DNA from: Sphingomonas citricola
Lineage (GTDB): Bacteria; Pseudomonadota; Alphaproteobacteria; Sphingomonadales; Sphingomonadaceae
Direction of reading: 5' to 3'
Assembly: GCF_019429535.1 (NCBI RefSeq)
Contig: NZ_JAHXZM010000004.1
Coordinates: 62,001 to 126,000, forward strand
Length of the DNA stretch: 64,000 nt
Part shown: one piece after another, positions 49,241 to 56,899 of the stretch
How the letters are laid out: every line of letters starts with the position of its first letter
Numbering within the stretch: the first letter of the stretch is position 1
Made by a program: the position numbers and the translations under genes
Notes under the pieces: model-generated
What the model was told of the DNA's origin: nothing
The model's database searches: none
What the model saw: only the letters and a program-made list of their open reading frames with translations

Positions 49241-49774
49241 ATGGTCGCCTCGAACTCCAGTCCGCGCGACGTCGCGTGGCCCCTGACGCTCGCCGCGGCG
49301 ACGATCCTGGGGACGCTCGCGACTGCGTGCATGATGCCGTTCGTCGGACTCGCGGTGGTCGCGGCGGCGACGATGCGGACGCCCGCGATGCTGGTGACGA
49401 TCGTCGGCGCCTGGGGCGTGAACCAGCTGCTCGGCTTCGGCCTGCTCGGCTATCCCCTCGACGGCTACGCGCTCGGCTGGGGCGTGGCGCTGGGGATGGC
49501 GAGCGTCGCGGCGGGGCTGTTCGCGCGTGCCGCCTTCGCTGGCGGCGTCACGCTGCCGCGCGCACTGGCGGTGTTCGCCGCGGCGTTCGTGCTCGACGAG
49601 GCGCTGCTTTACGCCTTCGCGCTTGCGGTCGGTGGAACCGAGACCTTCACCCCCGCGATCGTCGCGCAATTGTTGGCCAACGACGCGCTGTGGTGCGGCG
49701 CCCTCACCATGCTCCACGTGGTGCTGACGCGCGCGGCGCCGCGCTGGTACGCGGCCGCGCCGCGCGCCGCATGA
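49241..49774 (+). CDS. Membrane protein of unknown function, possibly cobalamin-related
   Basis: The 177-residue protein has about five or six hydrophobic segments (for example PLTLAAATILGTLATACMM, FVGLAVVAAATMRTPAMLV and LGFGLLGYPLDGYALGWGVA). GGAG six bases upstream fixes the ATG at 49241. It overlaps the start of the cobalamin-binding-type gene by four bases (ATGA), so both are co-translated. The size and helix count are similar to substrate-binding S components of ECF transporters, but I cannot see an S-component signature. A role in corrinoid uptake is inferred from context only. Confidence 0.7.
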   Translation: MVASNSSPRDVAWPLTLAAATILGTLATACMMPFVGLAVVAAATMRTPAMLVTIVGAWGVNQLLGFGLLGYPLDGYALGWGVALGMASVAAGLFARAAFAGGVTLPRALAVFAAAFVLDEALLYAFALAVGGTETFTPAIVAQLLANDALWCGALTMLHVVLTRAAPRWYAAAPRAA

Positions 49775-50691
49775 GCGCTCCCTTACGCGTCGTCTCGCTG
49801 CTGCCGAGCGCGACCGAGATCGCGGTCGCGGTGGGTTTGGGCGAGCAATTGCTCGGTCGCAGCCACGAGTGCGATTTCCCGCGCTTCGTCGGCGACCTGC
49901 CGGTGCTGACCTCGACCAAGCTGGAAAAAGGGCTGACGTCGCTGGAGATCGACGTGCGCGTGCAGGAGATCGTGCGCCAGGGCCTGTCGGTCTACGCGGT
50001 CGATACCGAGCGGCTGCGCGCGATCCGCCCCGACGTGATCCTGACGCAGTCGCAATGCGCGGTGTGCGCGGTGACGCCCGCCGATCTGGTCGAGGCGCTC
50101 AACCAATGGACCGGCACGCAGCCGGTGCTGGTGTCGCTCGCGCCCGACGACCTGTCGGACGTGTGGGGCGATTTCGCGCGCGTCGGGGAAGCGACCGGGC
50201 GCGAGGCGGAGGCCGCCGCGGCGGTGGCGCTGCTCAAGGAGCGAATGGCGGCGCTCGAGGCGCGCGTCGCGGCTTCGGGCGAGCGGCCGACCGTTGCCTC
50301 GATCGAGTGGACCCAGCCGCTGATGGCGGCGGGGAATTGGGTGCCCGAGCTGGTCAGGATCGCGGGCGGCGAGCCGCTGTTCGCCGCCGCGGGGCAGCAT
50401 TCGCCTTGGCTGGAGTGGGACGCGCTCGCCGAGGCTGACCCGGATGTGATCGTGATAATGCCGTGCGGTTACCAGATCCCGCAGACGATGGGGGAGTTGG
50501 GGCCGGTCGTGAACCACCCGCGCTGGCGCGACCTGAAAGCGGTGCGCGAGAACCGCGTGTTCGTCGCCGACGGGCACCATTTCTTCAACCGCCCCGGTCC
50601 TCGGCTGGTCGAGTCGGCGGAGATTCTGGCGGCGTGCATTGACCAGGACGAGCGGCGCGACGCGGGCGAGGGTTGGGTGCGGCTCGGCTGA
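49771..50691 (+). CDS. Cobalamin-binding-type periplasmic-fold protein (BtuF-like), no signal peptide
   Basis: The 306-residue protein has the fold pattern of iron/B12-binding proteins (PF01497-type): RVVSLLPSATEIAVAVGLGE at the front, YAVDTERLRAIRPDVILTQSQ and VNHPRWRDLKAVRENRVFVAD near the end. The SHECDFP and CAVCAV segments are usual in the group annotated as cobalamin-binding proteins. There is no signal peptide, so it appears cytosolic, unlike true BtuF. It is coupled to the membrane-protein gene upstream. No BtuC or BtuD follows; the next gene is on the other strand. Confidence 0.85.
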   Translation: MSAPLRVVSLLPSATEIAVAVGLGEQLLGRSHECDFPRFVGDLPVLTSTKLEKGLTSLEIDVRVQEIVRQGLSVYAVDTERLRAIRPDVILTQSQCAVCAVTPADLVEALNQWTGTQPVLVSLAPDDLSDVWGDFARVGEATGREAEAAAAVALLKERMAALEARVAASGERPTVASIEWTQPLMAAGNWVPELVRIAGGEPLFAAAGQHSPWLEWDALAEADPDVIVIMPCGYQIPQTMGELGPVVNHPRWRDLKAVRENRVFVADGHHFFNRPGPRLVESAEILAACIDQDERRDAGEGWVRLG

Positions 50692-50711
50692 TCGAGCGCG
50701 CCCCCTGCGCC

Positions 50712-51659
50712 CTACCCCGCGTTGGCGGCGCGGGTGAGGCTCAGGAACACGTCCTCCAGATCGGCTTCCTTGGTGGTCACGTCGACGATGCCGAGCCCGT
50801 CGCGCTGCACTGCCGCCAGCACCTCGCCCGCGTTCACCCGGTCTTTCGAATAGGTGATCTCGAGCGTTCGCGTGCCCTTGAGCACGATCTTCTCGAAGCA
50901 CGACGCGTCGGGCAGGTCGGCGACGTCGCGGTCGACCGTTACCGCGACGACCTTCTCTTGCGCCTTGCCGACCAGCTCGGCGGTGGGTTCGTTGGCGATG
51001 ACGCGGCCGCCGTTGATGATCGCGATCCGGTCGCACAATTCCTCGGCTTCCTCGAGATAGTGCGTCGTCAGCACCACCGTCACGCCCGCGTCGTTGAGGC
51101 TGCGGACGTAGGTCCAGAGTTGCTGGCGCAGCTCGATGTCGACGCCCGCGGTCGGCTCGTCGAGGACGAGGACGGGGGGCTGGTGGACCATCGCCTTGGC
51201 GACCATCAGCCGCCGCTTCATGCCGCCCGACAGCGTGCGCGCGTACGCCTTCGCCTTGTCCTCCAGATGTACCGCGCGCAGCAGCTCCATCGAGCGACGC
51301 TGCGCCTTTGGCACGCCGTAAAGCCCGGCCTGGATCTCCAGCGTCTCGATCGGCGTGAAGAAGGGATCGAACAGGATCTCCTGGTTGACGATCCCGATCG
51401 ACGCCTTGGCGTTGCGCGGATGCTGGTCGATGTCGAACCCCCAGATCGACGCGGTCCCGCTGGTCTTGTTGACCAGGCCTGCCAGGATGTTGATCAGCGT
51501 CGACTTGCCCGCGCCATTGGGGCCGAGCAGCCCGAACACGCTGCCGCGCGGCACGTCGAACGTCACGCCGTCGAGCGCGCGCTTCTCGGCCGCGCCCGGG
51601 CCGGGTGCAGCGTAGGTCTTGCACAGGTTCTGGATCGAGATCGCGGCTTCGCTGGTCAT
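50712..51659 (-). CDS. ABC transporter ATP-binding protein (YadG-like)
   Basis: The 315-residue ATPase has Walker A GPNGAGKST, the signature LSGGMKRRLMVAKAM, Walker B VLVLDEPTAGVD followed by IELRQQLW, and the H-loop LTTHYLEEAEELCD. The DEPTAGVDIELR and LNDAGVTVVLTTHYLEEAE phrases match E. coli YadG closely. YadG pairs with the ABC-2 permease YadH. No permease gene is adjacent here, so its partner must be elsewhere. The C-terminal domain of about 80 residues is a regulatory extension common in ABC-2 ATPases. Confidence 0.93.
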   Translation of the reverse strand: MTSEAAISIQNLCKTYAAPGPGAAEKRALDGVTFDVPRGSVFGLLGPNGAGKSTLINILAGLVNKTSGTASIWGFDIDQHPRNAKASIGIVNQEILFDPFFTPIETLEIQAGLYGVPKAQRRSMELLRAVHLEDKAKAYARTLSGGMKRRLMVAKAMVHQPPVLVLDEPTAGVDIELRQQLWTYVRSLNDAGVTVVLTTHYLEEAEELCDRIAIINGGRVIANEPTAELVGKAQEKVVAVTVDRDVADLPDASCFEKIVLKGTRTLEITYSKDRVNAGEVLAAVQRDGLGIVDVTTKEADLEDVFLSLTRAANAG

Positions 51660-51737
51660 GCGGGCCGCGATAGGCGCGTCGCGACCGCGATGCCAGAACG
51701 ATTGCCGCCGCCGCACCCGCTTGCTAACGCGTGGCCC

Positions 51738-51980
51738 ATGCATCCGCCGCTCGAAGTCGTCCGTGTCTCGCAACCCCGCGTCGCCTGCGATGGCGCCAGC
51801 GACATTCCCGGCGGTGCGGCGCTCGGCCACCCGCGCGTCTATCTGCAGATCGACGAGCACGGCTACGTCGACTGCGGCTATTGCGACCGCCGCTTCGTGC
51901 TGATCGGCGGCGCGGCCGACGGCGTCGACCAGTCGACGCTGCCCGACATCTCCGAAGGTGCCAGCCCCGACGTGCATTGA
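51738..51980 (+). CDS. CHCC-type zinc-finger protein (NDUFS6-like)
   Basis: The 80-residue protein carries GHPRVYLQIDEHGYVDCGYCDRRF-type spacing, split here as GHPRVYLQIDEHG and DCGYCDRRF, giving His and two Cys of the CHCC zinc site; the first Cys is in VACDG. This matches the zf-CHCC family that includes the complex I subunit NDUFS6/NUMM. Bacterial members are small and of uncertain role. It starts at the ATG at 51738 and precedes tldD by 65 bases. Confidence 0.85.
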   Translation: MHPPLEVVRVSQPRVACDGASDIPGGAALGHPRVYLQIDEHGYVDCGYCDRRFVLIGGAADGVDQSTLPDISEGASPDVH

Positions 51981-52045
51981 TCGTGCGGCGATTGGCGCGG
52001 GGGCGGCGGCTTTGCCAATGCGGCGCGCCGTCCTATCTAGGGTGA

Positions 52046-53473
52046 ATGACCGCACTCGACCCCCGCTCGTTCCTGTACCGCGACTCGCTCGACCCCGATG
52101 CGGCGAAGGCGCTGACCGCCGACGCGCTGGCGAAGGCCGACGACGGTGAACTCTACCTCCAGTACCGCAAGGCCGAGGCGTTCGGCTTCGACGACGGTCG
52201 GCTGAAGACCGCCAGCTACGACACCAACGCCGGTTTCGGGCTGCGCGCCGTGTCGGGCGAGATGACCGCGTTCGCGCACGCCAACGAACTGAGCGAGGCC
52301 GCGATCAAGCGCGCCGCGGAGACGATGGCGCTGATCGATCCGTCGGCCAAGCCCAAGGCGCAGCCGCCGCGCAGCACCAACCGCCACCTTTATACCGACG
52401 CCGACCCGCTCGACCTCGTGCCGTTCGCCGACAAGGTGAACCTATGCCAGACGATCGACGCCGCGGCGCGCGCGCGCGATCCGCGCGTCGCGCAGGTGTC
52501 GGTGGGGCTGAGCGGCACGTGGAGCGTGGTCGAGATCGTCCGCGCCGACGGCTTCGTCGCGACCGACGTGCGCCCGCTCGTCCGCCTGAACGTCTCGATC
52601 GTGGTCGAGCAGAACGGCCGGCGCGAGACGGGCACGTTCGGGATGGGCGGGCGCTACCTCTACGACCGCTTGTTCGAGGAGCAGACGTGGAACCGCGCGG
52701 TCGACGAGGCGCTGCGGCAGGCGCTGGTCAACCTCGACTCGGTCGCCGCTCCCGCGGGCGAGATGACGGTGCTGCTTGGGCCGGGCTGGCCCGGCATCGT
52801 GCTCCACGAGGCGATCGGCCACGGGCTTGAGGGTGATTTCAACCGCAAGGGCACCAGCGCCTTCTCCGGCCGGATCGGCGAGCAGGTCGCGGCGCGCGGC
52901 GTCACCGTGGTCGACGACGGCTCGATCGCGGACCGCCGCGGCTCGCTGTCGATCGACGACGAAGGCACGCCGACGAGCGAGACGATCCTGATCGAGGACG
53001 GCTTCCTGAAAGGTTATATGCAGGATCGGTTGAACGCACGGCTGATGGGGGTCGAGCCGACCGGCAACGGCCGCCGCGAGAGCTTCGCGCACGCGCCGAT
53101 GCCGCGGATGACCAACACCTTCATGAAGGCAGGCAAGGACGATCCCGCCGAGCTGCTGAGCCGCGTCAAGCGCGGCATCTTCGCGCAATCGTTCGGCGGC
53201 GGGCAGGTCGACATCGTGTCGGGCAAGTTCGTCTTCTCGTGCACCGAGGCGTACTGGATCGAGAACGGCAAGATCGGCGCGCCGATCAAGGGTGCGACGC
53301 TGATCGGCGACGGGCCGAGCGTGCTGACCAAGGTCGAAGGCGTCGGCAACGACTTCGCGCTCGACGAAGGCATCGGCATGTGCGGCAAGGGCGGGCAGAG
53401 CGTCCCCGCGGGCGTGGGTCAGCCAACGCTGCTGATCGGCGGGCTGACGGTGGGCGGCACCGCGACCGCGTGA
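52046..53473 (+). CDS. tldD: TldD metalloprotease
   Basis: TldD is the catalytic half of the TldD/TldE (PmbA) protease that processes microcin B17 and degrades CcdA in E. coli. The 475-residue protein has the zinc motif HEAIGHGLEGD (HExxxH) at about residue 255 and the third-ligand Cys region near FSCTEAYWIENGKIG. The rest follows the family. Notably a ccdAB pair lies just downstream on the other strand, 10 bases beyond its stop. TldE is not in the window. Confidence 0.96.
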   Translation: MTALDPRSFLYRDSLDPDAAKALTADALAKADDGELYLQYRKAEAFGFDDGRLKTASYDTNAGFGLRAVSGEMTAFAHANELSEAAIKRAAETMALIDPSAKPKAQPPRSTNRHLYTDADPLDLVPFADKVNLCQTIDAAARARDPRVAQVSVGLSGTWSVVEIVRADGFVATDVRPLVRLNVSIVVEQNGRRETGTFGMGGRYLYDRLFEEQTWNRAVDEALRQALVNLDSVAAPAGEMTVLLGPGWPGIVLHEAIGHGLEGDFNRKGTSAFSGRIGEQVAARGVTVVDDGSIADRRGSLSIDDEGTPTSETILIEDGFLKGYMQDRLNARLMGVEPTGNGRRESFAHAPMPRMTNTFMKAGKDDPAELLSRVKRGIFAQSFGGGQVDIVSGKFVFSCTEAYWIENGKIGAPIKGATLIGDGPSVLTKVEGVGNDFALDEGIGMCGKGGQSVPAGVGQPTLLIGGLTVGGTATA

Positions 53474-53482
53474 GGCAAAAGA

Positions 53483-53779
53483 TCAAACGCCCGTCAGGAG
53501 CATATCGAATGCGGCGATGATCGTGTCGCGATGTGCGGCAAGCGTCGCGACACGGTTACGCAGGTCGGCGCATCGAACGGCTGCGGCAAATTGCGTCACC
53601 AGTACGTACGTCTCGTCGTTCACGTCGAAAATTGGGTTCAAGCGCAGGCGCCGGTCAGGCGCGCGCTCCAACGGTATCAAAGGGGCAGACAAGCGTGTCG
53701 CTAGATAGCCCAGCGAATCGGACTGACAATCGATCAGCAGGCTGCCATCGCCGGCGTCGTAGACGTCAAACTGAGCCAT
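53483..53779 (-). CDS. ccdB: CcdB-family toxin
   Basis: CcdB of F poisons DNA gyrase. The 98-residue protein opens with MAQFDVYDAGDGSLLIDCQS and has LATRLSAPLIPL and LNPIFDVNDETYVLVTQ, all CcdB-like. F-CcdB ends Trp99-Gly100-Ile101, needed for gyrase poisoning; here the end is LLTGV, with Thr where the Trp would be. The ATG at 53779 overlaps the antitoxin stop by one base of the ATGA type, as in typical ccdAB pairs. The ORF could extend upstream but that part is antitoxin coding sequence. Confidence 0.9.
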   Translation of the reverse strand: MAQFDVYDAGDGSLLIDCQSDSLGYLATRLSAPLIPLERAPDRRLRLNPIFDVNDETYVLVTQFAAAVRCADLRNRVATLAAHRDTIIAAFDMLLTGV

Positions 53780-54024
53780 CAGAATAGACGGTACTTTTCC
53801 AGTGGAAGCCCGTTCTCTTCCACCCAGCGATTGACCGATTCGGCCCACTCGCGGTTGTCCTCTGCCCATTTGCGGTCACGCTCGGCCTTTGCCGCAGTGC
53901 GTAGTGCGGCCTCGCAGGTCTGCGACAGGTTGATCCCCGCCTCGCGCGCCGCGGCGACGACGCCGGTGTCGATCGACAGGTTGACCGCTTTGCGCTTGCC
54001 GGAGTTGATCGGATCATGCTTCAT
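53779..54024 (-). CDS. ccdA: CcdA-family antitoxin
   Basis: The 81-residue antitoxin has an N-terminal ribbon-helix-helix DNA-binding part (RKAVNLSIDTGVVAAAREAG) and a C-terminal toxin-binding tail (AEDNREWAESVNRWVEENGL then LPLEKYRLF). Such proteins bind CcdB and autoregulate the operon. The gene is upstream of ccdB and coupled by an ATGA overlap. It is divergent from the PNPOx-like gene, with 50 bases between the starts, in which the operator should lie. Confidence 0.92.
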   Translation of the reverse strand: MKHDPINSGKRKAVNLSIDTGVVAAAREAGINLSQTCEAALRTAAKAERDRKWAEDNREWAESVNRWVEENGLPLEKYRLF

Positions 54025-54074
54025 GCGCGGAAGCTATGCGCATCACCGATGCGCGTCAACGCGAGGCATGTGCC

Positions 54075-54620
54075 ATGGAATTCTTCCCCGCGCTCACCCC
54101 CGAGCATCGCGCGTTCGTCGCGAAGCAGCCGGTGTTCTTCGTCGCGACCGCGGCGGCGGGCACGCGGATCAACCTCAGCCCCAAGGGCATGGACAGCTTT
54201 CGCGTGCTCGACGATCGCACGGTCGCCTATCTCGACGTCGCGGGATCGGGGAACGAGACCAACGCGCACCTGATCGCCGACGGGCGCATCACGATCATGT
54301 TTTGCGCCTTTGACAATCCCGCGCTGATCTTCCGCATCTACGGCCGCGGTCGCCCGGTGCTGCCACAGGACGACGACTGGGCCGCGCTCGCGGCGCATTT
54401 CACGTTGCTGCCTGGTACGCGACAGATCTTCGTCGTCGATGTGCAGCAGGTGCAGACCTCGTGCGGATGGGGCGTGCCGCACATGGCGTTCGAGCGCACG
54501 CGCGAGACGCTCAACAAATATCACGAGAAACACGACGATCAGACGCGCTTCGCCAAATATGCGCAGCGTACCACCAGCATCGACGGGCTGCCGGTGCGCA
54601 ACCCGACGGTTCCTGCGTAA
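54075..54620 (+). CDS. Pyridoxamine 5'-phosphate oxidase-family protein
   Basis: The 181-residue split-barrel protein begins MEFFPALTPEHRAFVAKQPV and continues with FFVATAAAGTRINLSPKGMD and RIYGRGRPVLPQDDDW. These match the FMN-binding PNPOx-like family of flavin reductases, rather than PdxH itself. The tail (LNKYHEKHDDQTRFAKYAQR) is charged. The ATG at 54075 has GAGG upstream. Its stop shares one base with the next start. The substrate is unknown. Confidence 0.88.
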   Translation: MEFFPALTPEHRAFVAKQPVFFVATAAAGTRINLSPKGMDSFRVLDDRTVAYLDVAGSGNETNAHLIADGRITIMFCAFDNPALIFRIYGRGRPVLPQDDDWAALAAHFTLLPGTRQIFVVDVQQVQTSCGWGVPHMAFERTRETLNKYHEKHDDQTRFAKYAQRTTSIDGLPVRNPTVPA

Positions 54621-54820
54621 TGGCGCTGGTCGAACTCGGTCGCTTCGACCGCAACCTCGCCAATATCATCGTCGGTCGGCTGGAAGCGGAGGGGATCGAC
54701 GCGATCGCGTTCGACACCGGCGCATCGATCGCCGACGGCAGCTGGCTGCTGATCCCCGCGCGCGTGATGGTGGACGAGGACGATCTGTCGCGCGCGAGGC
54801 GGTTGCTCGATCCTGCCTGA
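54620..54820 (+). CDS. DUF2007-like small protein
   Basis: The 66-residue protein has the ferredoxin-like pattern of DUF2007 proteins, with ELGRFDRNLANIIVGRLEAE and GIDAIAFDTG and the end RVMVDEDDLSRARRLL. The family is annotated as putative signal-transducing, but no function is known. It overlaps the upstream stop (TAATG). A CCTGCCT/AGGCAGG hairpin at 54812-54832 lies across its stop and may end the transcript. Confidence 0.7.
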   Translation: MALVELGRFDRNLANIIVGRLEAEGIDAIAFDTGASIADGSWLLIPARVMVDEDDLSRARRLLDPA

Positions 54821-54832
54821 TTATTAGGCAGG
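54812..54832 (+). terminator. Short hairpin at the end of the DUF2007 gene
   Basis: CCTGCCT at 54812-54818 pairs with AGGCAGG at 54826-54832 around a seven-base A/T-rich loop. It spans the stop codon of the small gene. There is no clear T run, so it is a weak terminator candidate only. Confidence 0.4.
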
Positions 54833-54914
54833 TGGCATTCGCTGCTGCCCATTAATTACCAAATTGTTGCCCTTCGCGTAGCAATATAGCCCCTGCCCCC
54901 GCTTGCACGCGTGT

Positions 54915-54929
54915 TGGCACGCGGCTTGC
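54915..54929 (+). promoter_or_regulatory. Sigma-54 (RpoN) promoter for glnK-amt
   Basis: TGGCAC at 54915-54920, five bases (GCGGC), then TTGC at 54926-54929 match the -24/-12 consensus TGGCAC-N5-TTGC exactly. The start of transcription should lie near 54941, about 20 bases before the glnK start. Nitrogen-regulated sigma-54 control with NtrC is the usual pattern for this operon. Possible NtrC sites upstream were not recognised. Confidence 0.9.
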
Positions 54930-54962
54930 GACTCCCCCTCCCGTTACAGGGAAGGGGGCGCG

Positions 54963-55301
54963 ATGAAGCTGGTCATTGCCATCATCAAACCGTTCAAGCT
55001 CGACGAGGTGCGCGAGGCGCTGACCGCGATCGGCGTGGCGGGCATGACGGTGTCCGAGGTGAAGGGATTTGGCCGCCAGAAGGGGCAGACCGAAATCTAC
55101 CGCGGCGCCGAATACAGCACCAACATGGTGCCCAAGATCAAGATCGAGGTCGTGTGCGCGAGCCAGATGGCCGACCGCGTGGTGGAAGCGGTGCAGGCCG
55201 CCGCCAACACCGGCGCGATCGGCGACGGCAAGATCTTCGTGCTCGAGGTCGGACAGGCGGTGCGCATCCGCACCGGCGAAACCGACGACACCGCACTCTG
55301 A
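54963..55301 (+). CDS. glnK: Nitrogen regulatory PII protein
   Basis: PII proteins sense 2-oxoglutarate, ATP and nitrogen status. The 112-residue protein begins MKLVIAIIKPFKLDEVREAL and has the T-loop TEIYRGAEYSTNMVPKIKIE with the uridylylated Tyr51, then VVCASQMADRVVEAV and IGDGKIFVLEV. The companion amt gene starts 14 bases downstream. In this pair GlnK docks on the transporter to close it when nitrogen is rich. Symbol glnK is used because of the amt link. Confidence 0.96.
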   Translation: MKLVIAIIKPFKLDEVREALTAIGVAGMTVSEVKGFGRQKGQTEIYRGAEYSTNMVPKIKIEVVCASQMADRVVEAVQAAANTGAIGDGKIFVLEVGQAVRIRTGETDDTAL

Positions 55302-55314
55302 CGGGGGTTGGGGA

Positions 55315-56664
55315 ATGAAGCGATCGATTGGACGACTTGGTTTAGCGGGCGCTGGGTTGGCGCTCGTCGCGGCGCTGCCCGCCTGGGCGCAGGACGCGGC
55401 GCTACAGGCGCCCGCCACGGCGGCGACCGCGACCGTCAACAAGGGCGATACCGCGTGGATGCTGACCAGCACGTTGCTGGTTATGATGATGATCCTGCCG
55501 GGCCTCGCGCTGTTCTATGGCGGGCTGACGCGTACCAAGAACATGCTGTCGACGATGACGCAGATCGGCGCGGTCGCGTGTCTCGCGATGCTGATCTGGG
55601 TGATGTGGGGCTACACGCTCGCCTTCGGTGACGGCGGCAACGATTTCGTCTCCGGGCTGGGCAAGGCGTTCCTCGCGGGCGTCACCACGGAAAGCACCGC
55701 GGCGACCTTCACGCAGGGCGTGGCGATCCCCGAATATGTCTTTGTCTGTTTCCAGATGACCTTTGCCGCGATCACGGTCGCGCTTGTGCTGGGGTCGGTG
55801 GTCGAGCGGATCAAATTCTCCGCCGTCATGGTCTTCGCCGCGATCTGGCTGACGATCGTCTATTTCCCGATCGCGCACATGGTTTGGGCATCGGGCGGGC
55901 TGTTCTTCAAGATGGGCGCGCTCGATTTCGCAGGCGGAACCGTGGTGCACATCAACGCGGGTGTCGCCTCGCTCGTCGCCGCGCTGATTCTGGGCAAGCG
56001 GATCGGTTATCCGACCGAGCGGATCGTGCCGCATTCGCTGACGATGACGGGGATCGGCACGGGGCTCCTGTGGGTCGGCTGGTTCGGGTTCAACGCCGGA
56101 TCCGCGCTTGAGGCGAACGGGTCGGCGGGGCTGGCGATGATCAACACCTTCGTCGCGACTGCGTCGGGTGCCTTGTTCTGGATGCTCGCCGAGCGGTTGA
56201 ACGGCCACAAGGGTTCGGCGCTGGGGTTCTGTTCGGGCGTGGTCGCGGGCCTCGTCGCGGTGACGCCGGCGGCGGGCAATGCGGGGCCGTTCGGCGCGAT
56301 CGTGCTCGGCGCGGTTGCCTCGGTGATCTGCTTCTATGCCGTATCGGTGGTGAAGCCCCGGCTCGGCTACGACGACGCACTCGACGCGTTCGGCGTCCAC
56401 GGCGTCGGCGGGATCGTCGGCGCGATCGGCACCGCGATCGTCTACGCCCCCTCGCTCGGCGGGCCGGGCAAGCCCGACTACGACATGGCGCACCAGTTGA
56501 TCGTCCAGGTCGAGGCGGTGGTCACGACGATCATCTGGACCGGCATCGGCACCGCGGTCGCGATGGTCGCCGCACGCGCGCTGACCGGATTGCGCGTCGC
56601 CCCCGACGTCGAGCGCGAAGGCCTCGACCTCGGCGAGCATGGTGAGCGCGCCTACAATTACTGA
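55315..56664 (+). CDS. amt: Ammonium transporter
   Basis: The 449-residue protein has a signal peptide (GLALVAALPAWAQD) and eleven membrane helices. The family signatures include DTAWMLTSTLLVMMMILPGL, FYGGLTRTKNMLSTMTQ, the gating His region AGGTVVHINAG and FGVHGVGGIVGAIGTA, with the paired pore histidines. It passes ammonia/ammonium through the inner membrane and is regulated by GlnK. GGGG lies just upstream of the ATG. It is co-transcribed with glnK and ends at two hairpins at 56673-56774. Confidence 0.97.
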   Translation: MKRSIGRLGLAGAGLALVAALPAWAQDAALQAPATAATATVNKGDTAWMLTSTLLVMMMILPGLALFYGGLTRTKNMLSTMTQIGAVACLAMLIWVMWGYTLAFGDGGNDFVSGLGKAFLAGVTTESTAATFTQGVAIPEYVFVCFQMTFAAITVALVLGSVVERIKFSAVMVFAAIWLTIVYFPIAHMVWASGGLFFKMGALDFAGGTVVHINAGVASLVAALILGKRIGYPTERIVPHSLTMTGIGTGLLWVGWFGFNAGSALEANGSAGLAMINTFVATASGALFWMLAERLNGHKGSALGFCSGVVAGLVAVTPAAGNAGPFGAIVLGAVASVICFYAVSVVKPRLGYDDALDAFGVHGVGGIVGAIGTAIVYAPSLGGPGKPDYDMAHQLIVQVEAVVTTIIWTGIGTAVAMVAARALTGLRVAPDVEREGLDLGEHGERAYNY

Positions 56665-56672
56665 CGGTTTTC

Positions 56673-56709
56673 GGGCGCGGGCCCGGCCCTGATCCGGCCC
56701 CCCGCGCCC
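56673..56709 (+). repeat. GC-rich inverted repeat after amt
   Basis: GGGCGCGGG at 56673-56681 pairs perfectly with CCCGCGCCC at 56701-56709. The inner bases can add a GGCC-containing stem. It follows the amt stop by nine bases but has no T tract. It probably protects the 3' end or forms a first pause ahead of the true terminator at 56743. Confidence 0.5.
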
Positions 56710-56742
56710 ATCACGATGTTCCTCCTGCGGACAAACACCTGA

Positions 56743-56774
56743 AGCCCGGTACGGCGACGTGCCGGGCTCTTTTT
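56743..56774 (+). terminator. Intrinsic terminator of glnK-amt
   Basis: AGCCCGGTACG at 56743-56753 pairs with CGTGCCGGGCT at 56758-56768 (one G-T pair) around GCGA, and the run CTTTTT follows. This is a textbook rho-independent terminator. The rest of 56775-56899 holds no gene I can support. Confidence 0.9.
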
Positions 56775-56899
56775 GCGTGACGTATGTCCCGCGGCGGCTT
56801 GCGCGTGATCGCGGTGAAGCGGTGGCATCGCGCGGTGCCGCTCGCCAACCTTTTATGGCTGAGTCCTTCGGCATGACCGCGCGAACATGCCTCACCGGG

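Noticed and set aside
48824..49717. A minus-strand open frame across the cobalamin-region leader and the membrane-protein gene
   Set aside because: It is antisense to the 49241 gene and to the nadB start, and its composition is Arg/His-rich without domains.
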